Source of the DNA: Struthio camelus
Taxonomy: Eukaryota > Chordata > Aves > Struthioniformes > Struthionidae
Length of the DNA stretch: 64,000 nucleotides
Reading direction: 5' to 3'
Assembly: GCF_040807025.1 (NCBI RefSeq)
Contig: NC_090954.1
Coordinates: 13,223,501-13,287,500 of the forward strand
Within the stretch, counting starts at the first letter, position 1, and each line of letters opens with the position of its first letter. A model generated the notes under the pieces. That model saw only the letters and a list, made by a program, of their open reading frames with translations, did no database searches and was not told where the DNA came from. Made by a program: the position numbers and the translations under genes. Below are positions 35,701-64,000 of this stretch, piece after piece.

Positions 35701-36709
35701 CTGTTTCAGAGTCCCATGCCCGGTTTGGTCCCTCCGAGTCGTGCAAACGCTTCAGGAAAAACATTCATCAGATACATGATCTAGAGGGGAGAGAAGTCAC
35801 TACTAAAGCTGTGGGCCAGGGTTTAGCAAGCCGTGCTGCTCAGTCTCAGAGCTGCCATGCCCAGCCCTAAGGCTCCGGCAGTCTGCCCTGCATTATGGCT
35901 TGCACAATGCTAGAGACAGCCGGAAGCAGAGGTGCAACACTCCCGGCACTGAGGCTGACAAGTGCCCAAAGGCACGGAGCTGCCAAATGCAATGCCCATG
36001 TCCTGGGATCTCCAGTTGCAGGAGAGCTAGGGGTGCCTCTCGCATCCAGGAGACATGGGACCCACACCCACCCAGGGGTGACCTGCTCTCCTTGTCCCCA
36101 GGACACTCCACACCTCAGGCACTGCTCTCCCTGCCCACAGGGGCAGAGGGAGGAGGCAACTCCATGCTCTCCAACCTGAGCTGAAGTTTCTCTGTTGCCA
36201 TCAAATAAAGTGCTGATGTAGGAGGAAAGAAAAAAAAATGGCACAGAGAAAAGCAGTCCTTGTTCCCTACCTCTGCTGAAAGAAAGTGGGGAATATGGGA
36301 AGGTTGGAACTAAAAAAAAATAAAAGTAAAATCTAGATTTCCTGGATTCCTCACCCCTCAAAGTGACTCTGTTTACATGGGTGCCAAGGGGGCCTGTTTT
36401 GCTATCTCCCCTGCCAGAAAAGTCCCTGAGGAAGGCAATACCCCAGCCACAGGCCAGACTTCACCTCCCCTGGCTCTAGAAACCAGCATGGAGACCCTGC
36501 TGCCACTCGAGATGGGTGGCAGTGATGGGTGGGGAGTGTGAGAGGCTTATCCTCTCGTCACCAGCTCAGCCTCATTCACATAGGCCAAAATAACCACATT
36601 TTACAAGGAGAGAGAGGAGAACGTCCCTAGGAAAGCAGCAATGCCCAGCCCCAGCGTGCTACCAGGCTCCAGCACAGCTTTCAGAGAGGTGCATGGGGCA
36701 GGAGGGCCA
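32788..36709. other. Region downstream of SLC36A1 stop, including possible 3' UTR
   Basis: No coding exon or RNA gene is recognised. Part of it, from 36709 down to about 33500, may be SLC36A1 3' untranslated sequence, because the first good antisense AATAAA after the stop lies at 33531-33536. Nothing else stands out. Confidence 0.45.
33531..33536 (-). terminator. SLC36A1: Candidate polyadenylation signal for SLC36A1
   Basis: TTTATT on the + strand is AATAAA on the - strand, about 3.2 kb past the SLC36A1 stop, with T/GT-rich sequence just beyond it on that strand. A second TTTATT lies near 33166. A long 3' UTR is plausible for this gene but is not proved by sequence alone. Confidence 0.35.
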
Positions 36710-60084
<23,375 letters not shown>

Positions 60085-60089
60085 GGTAC

Positions 60090-61000
60090 CTGGGGAGGGA
60101 GCTGCATCAGGGCTGACAGTGACGCCTAGCTCTGTGCCACCCAGCTCAGCCTCCTTGGGAGCAGCCATCCCTCAGGAGAGCCCAGCTCACACTGCCGGAG
60201 CAAGCTCTCCTTGAGGGCTTTTATACAGCATGCATTCCCTGCCCGCCCAAGCAATCACAGAGCAAGCATCTCCTGAGGTCAAAGGCTCACGGCACATTCC
60301 CTCTGGCTCTTCCCACAGGCTCGTGACCCCATTTCTGGTGCACCCACATGGGACAGGCTTGGAAACCAGCAGGAACAGCCACCTAGGCACGACCTACCTG
60401 CCCACTTTGACCAGGCAACGGAGGCATGCACCCCACCTGGCAGCACGGGTTGCTGAAGGCAGTGGGCAGGAACGGGACCGTGCCTCAGCAGGTCCCCTAC
60501 CCCACACTCCAAACTGGGGCTGCCAAGAGGATGGCCATGAAAGAGAAGCCGCTTTGAACCGCCACAGAGACTTTGCCAGGGCAGAGAAAGTTTCCTAACT
60601 TTTTTTAAATTAGACAGAACAAAAGTTTTTGATGCCCGTGGGCTGGAGCATATAGTCCATGTGCTGACAAGAAGCCACCAAAGGATGTAGAGACACGGAA
60701 GTGCCCAGGGGCCTCTGGGGCTCAAGCAATCCAGTGCTCTTATTCCAGAGCCATGCCCAGAGTAATCCTACAAACCAGGAGCACCAATGTGAGCATCCAC
60801 GAAAGACAAAAGTCTCCTGCCTCTTGGCTTAGGCTAAAAAGCAGTCAGCTGTTTTAATGCCCAGATTAACCCCGAGGAGTTCCCACTGCTTTTGCACAGC
60901 CTGCCGGCTCCCACTATGCACACGCCCCTCCCAAAGAAAGCATTTGCTTCATCTTAAAACAGCACATCAGCAAAGCAGGCAAACGGAAGGGTGGCTGGGG
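60090..61000. other. Upstream flank or 5' intron of SLC36A1
   Basis: If the AG at 60091-60090 is an acceptor, this stretch is the intron between a non-coding first exon and coding exon 1. No exon could be placed. Nothing else is recognised. Confidence 0.4.
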
Positions 61001-63700
61001 AAAAACTAAAGGGAGAGAACAGGGTTTGGAGTGCCGAGTCACGCTGTCAAAGGAGCCGGTGGCCGTGCTGACGCGGACATCACGGCAGCTTTGCTGCCAG
61101 GCGAGAGCCCCTCGCAGCCCCGCAGACGGTACCAGCCTCAGATCTGCTCCCCCGTTTGCGCAGGCACCCGCAAGGAAGCAGTTTAGTTACTAATTAATCA
61201 TTCTGGGTTTTACTACCCCTTTGAGAGCCTGACCGCTCCACCCCCACCAGCAGCATCAACCCCCGGGAAGCGCTGGCTCCTCCTGCGATGCTCAGCAAAC
61301 GCCGGGCTGCCAGCGAGCAGCGCCAAAGGCAAGGGGCAAAATAAGGAAGGAGCAACTGCCCGAAAGGGAGAAGGGGAGGACGAAGGTTGCAGACACAAAA
61401 GCAAACTGAAGATCTGGAAACTTGACCTCACCTCCCAGCCCTGCCCTAGGCGCTGCCGGTGACTCAAAGGCTCGTCCTAAATCCCCAGCCCACGGACGTT
61501 ACGCATCGGGCGCAGCAGACGGGCAGGACAGCAGGGAGGGGATGCGCCGGGCAGAGCGGAGATCCAGGCGCCGAGGAAGCGCCCACGGACACGCAAGTCT
61601 CTCCCAGCGTCCCCTGGCTACGCGCCTGGAAAGTCCCAGTTTCTTTCCCCGCGCTCTGCCGGACGACTGCAGCCCAGCCGCCCTGCCACGGGTGCCTGCC
61701 CGGCCGTGCCGACCCCTTCGCGTCCCCGCACCGAGACAGCCGGCAAGCGTGCCACGCACGTCGGGACAAGCGGCGGACGCGCCACAGCTCTCTGGCCAGG
61801 CTTCGGACGGCACTTCAGGGAGAGCGCGGGCGAGAGTCGCGTGCAGCCTTCGCCACGTCCTCTCGGCACGGAGAGCTAGCAGAAAACTGTTCTAGTCAAA
61901 AAGCAGAAGTATCAACCATCGCTTTAGCTCGCTAAAGTCCTGGCTGCCCCCCACCCCCAAAGCCACAACTCGCAGCCGCGTCCGGCACGGCAAAGCTCAC
62001 CAGGGGCCTCCTGGTGCCTCCGGCCCGGCTCCCGCCAGCGCTGCGGCGGCGAGGGCGCGCGCTGCCTCCCTGCCCCGGCGAGCTCAGCCCCGCTGCGCCT
62101 GCTCCAGACTTCCCTCGTGACCTTCCTCCTTCCCTCGGCCGCAGGAGGTGTCCCTGGGCGCCCACCGCCGGCTCGCTGCCCCAGCTTCAAAGGGACGCGC
62201 CAAGAGGAAGGCGTCGGGAACCAGGGGGACCGGAGAGACCAGGAGACGCAGCTAACGAGCAGCATCTGCTGGCTGCCCCGGGCAGGGACAACCCTCCGCC
62301 AAAGAGCCTTGGGACTTGGCACCTGCCTCCAGGCTCCTCTGGGATGTCACCACGCAGGCTGCCACCTCCCTGGCCCCCGCCCCATCTTTTCCTTCCCCCA
62401 CCGCTGCCGACGGAGACCTGGCCCCCGGCCAGGCAGCAGCGAGGGCAGCGAAACGCCGCTACCGCCACGGGGCTCATTTCCTGCCAGGCAGCTCCGCGCT
62501 CCCCGCCAGTCACGCCAGCGCTGGTGCAACGCGCAGCCGACAGGACGCGGGGGCAGCAACCCCGAGAGGGACCGGCGCTAGCCGCCGCGGAGCCGCAGCC
62601 CTCTGGGCCGGCTCGTCCGTCCGCCCCCAGCACCCTCCTTGCCTCGGATCCAACCCCTGCTTGAGCAGCAGCTTCCCAGACCGGTCCGACGACGACGGCC
62701 GTGCACCCAACACCACACTGATTTATCTCAGAGCAACGGGAGTCTACATCTGCCCGACTCCAAACAGCGGCAACGGCGTGGCCCTGCCCAGGGGGACCTG
62801 CACGTTTGCTAGCGTGGGGTAAGTTCGGTGCAGGGCCCTCCTGACCTGCTCCGTGCCCCAGCCCTGGCCACCCGCAGGCAGAGCGGGACCCGCTCCTCCC
62901 ACACCACCGCTCCGACAACCCGGACGCTACATGCAACGAAGCAAATAGCCGCAGCAGTTGCCCAGGTCCAGCCTGGCTACCAGAGCTAAGCGGGGAGCAA
63001 CAGAGTTTGCTCAGTCCAGACCTGACGCCTGCTCCAGATGCCGGCCAGCCAGGAAGCCGTGCTGCTCCGCAGCGGTTAGAAACGGGCCGTAGCAACACCC
63101 AGCAATGCCGCTTTATTTCCTGCGGCAACGGCTAACCCCCGAAGGAGAAAGCCAGACAGGGATTGCGCTACGCAGCAACAGCCGACGGAGAGGCAGCGAG
63201 CGGGACGGGCGGCCAGCAGGGATGCTCGAGCGCATGTCAGCACGTGACTCACTCCAGCATAACCTGGGGGCTCGCAGCCTGGCCGCGCGGTCACGCTCTG
63301 AACCAGCTCGGCTGCGCTCGAGGAGATCCAGCCACGCAGGGACCTGGAAGAGCCACGGCTTTAGTTTACACAAGGCGGCTTCAGAAGCTATTCACCACGA
63401 GCGACGGGCTGGGCCAGCCGGCGGACGGGGCGGCACCCGGAGGCCTCGCAGGCACCAAGCGCTAGCAGCAGGCAGGCACACAGGAAGGGTTTTTGAGGTG
63501 ACAATTTGGGGCAGACTTGGAGACCCCCTACCCAAATAACTTCACCTAATCCCTCTGGGGCAGGGAGAGGCTTCTCCCAGGGCAAGCTGAGCAGGTCAGG
63601 CGTCGCGCCCGGCTGCAGCCCAGCCACCGAGACAGGGTCGCGCCGGCGCTACGGGCAGGGCTCGCCCTGCCCCTCCCCGCTTGTCTTCCCAAAAAATCTT
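61000..63700. promoter_or_regulatory. SLC36A1: Large CpG island, probable SLC36A1 promoter region
   Basis: GC content and CpG density rise sharply from about 61040 and are highest from 61450 to 63000. The island lies 1-3.6 kb upstream of the first SLC36A1 coding exon, where a non-coding first exon is expected. Long open frames on both strands here are by-products of the GC-rich sequence. The transcription start cannot be placed from sequence. Confidence 0.7.
63241..63251. promoter_or_regulatory. Overlapping E-box and AP-1 site
   Basis: CACGTGACTCA combines an E-box (CACGTG; TCACGTG on the other strand, the core bound by MITF/TFE factors) with an AP-1 site (TGACTCA), sharing TGA. It lies in the CpG island upstream of a lysosomal transporter gene. 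Confidence 0.4.
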
Positions 63701-64000
63701 CCCTCCATCACACAGCATGCAGCCATATTCACATAAGCCACTGATTCCTTCCAGGGCAGAATAATTTAAGTGCTCCTTTTGCCAGGAAATTGGCAGCGCC
63801 TCTCTCATTAATAATAAAACCAGCCATCAGCCCAGGGAACAGAGCAACTCAAAGCGCTCTGACAGCAAGTGATTGCACAGTGGCAGCTGTACCACCTCCT
63901 CCCCGCTCGACCCACGGTGGGGCTGGACACTCGGCATGTTATTTGAAGTACTCGACAGCAATATTCTCTAGATAAAACACAATGCCGTTACATCAGTCTG
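63701..64000. other. Right edge, AT-richer flank
   Basis: The CpG density falls and no feature is recognised up to the window end. Confidence 0.5.

Noticed and set aside
62187-63128. 313-codon open frame on the - strand in the large CpG island
   Set aside because: GC-rich sequence yields long frames on both strands here (also 62014-62664 on +). The product is Gly/Ala/Arg/Ser-rich with no recognisable domain.

Overview
The window reads as vertebrate nuclear DNA, most likely from a bird. The genes are split into short exons with GT/AG borders. The recognisable interspersed repeats are CR1 LINEs, one of them ending in the ATTCTGTG-type tail typical of avian CR1. No mammalian SINEs are visible and introns are compact (0.1-7 kb). 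No bacterial, plasmid, phage or CRISPR features were seen.

Layout. Positions 1-21.8 kb (+ strand): the 3' third of FAT2, the giant protocadherin FAT2. It comprises 13 coding exons for the last ~1,342 residues: about six cadherin repeats, a laminin-G domain, three EGF-like modules, a transmembrane helix and a proline-rich cytoplasmic tail. A 3' UTR with an AATAAA follows. At 22.1-22.7 kb there is an orphan CpG island with a perfect 11-bp inverted pair of CRE-like sites. At 25.1-25.9 kb (+) lies a broken melatonin-receptor gene: exon 2 only, splice acceptor retained, two reading-frame breaks, one nonsense codon and a lost NRY arginine. From 25.9 to 36.7 kb is non-coding DNA with one fairly young CR1 LINE (31.7-32.8 kb). 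From 36.7 to 60.2 kb (- strand) is SLC36A1 (PAT1/LYAAT1, proton-coupled amino-acid transporter), all ten coding exons, 474 residues. At 61.0-63.7 kb is a large CpG island, the probable SLC36A1 promoter.

Main point of interest. The order and orientation FAT2(+) / melatonin receptor relic(+) / SLC36A1(-) matches, from memory of the human map, FAT3 / MTNR1B / SLC36A4 on human chromosome 11. FAT1 / MTNR1A on chromosome 4 is the same pair without the transporter. The relic therefore looks like the remains of a separate whole-genome-duplication copy of the melatonin receptor (the subtype some authors call MTNR1D/Mel1d), caught in the process of loss. It does not look like a retrocopy or a recent duplicate.

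The two intact genes are unrelated in function. FAT2 is an adhesion and planar-polarity receptor; its tail here carries a WAVE-complex-binding motif. SLC36A1 exports small amino acids with protons from lysosomes or imports them at the plasma membrane. They converge tail to tail about 15 kb apart.
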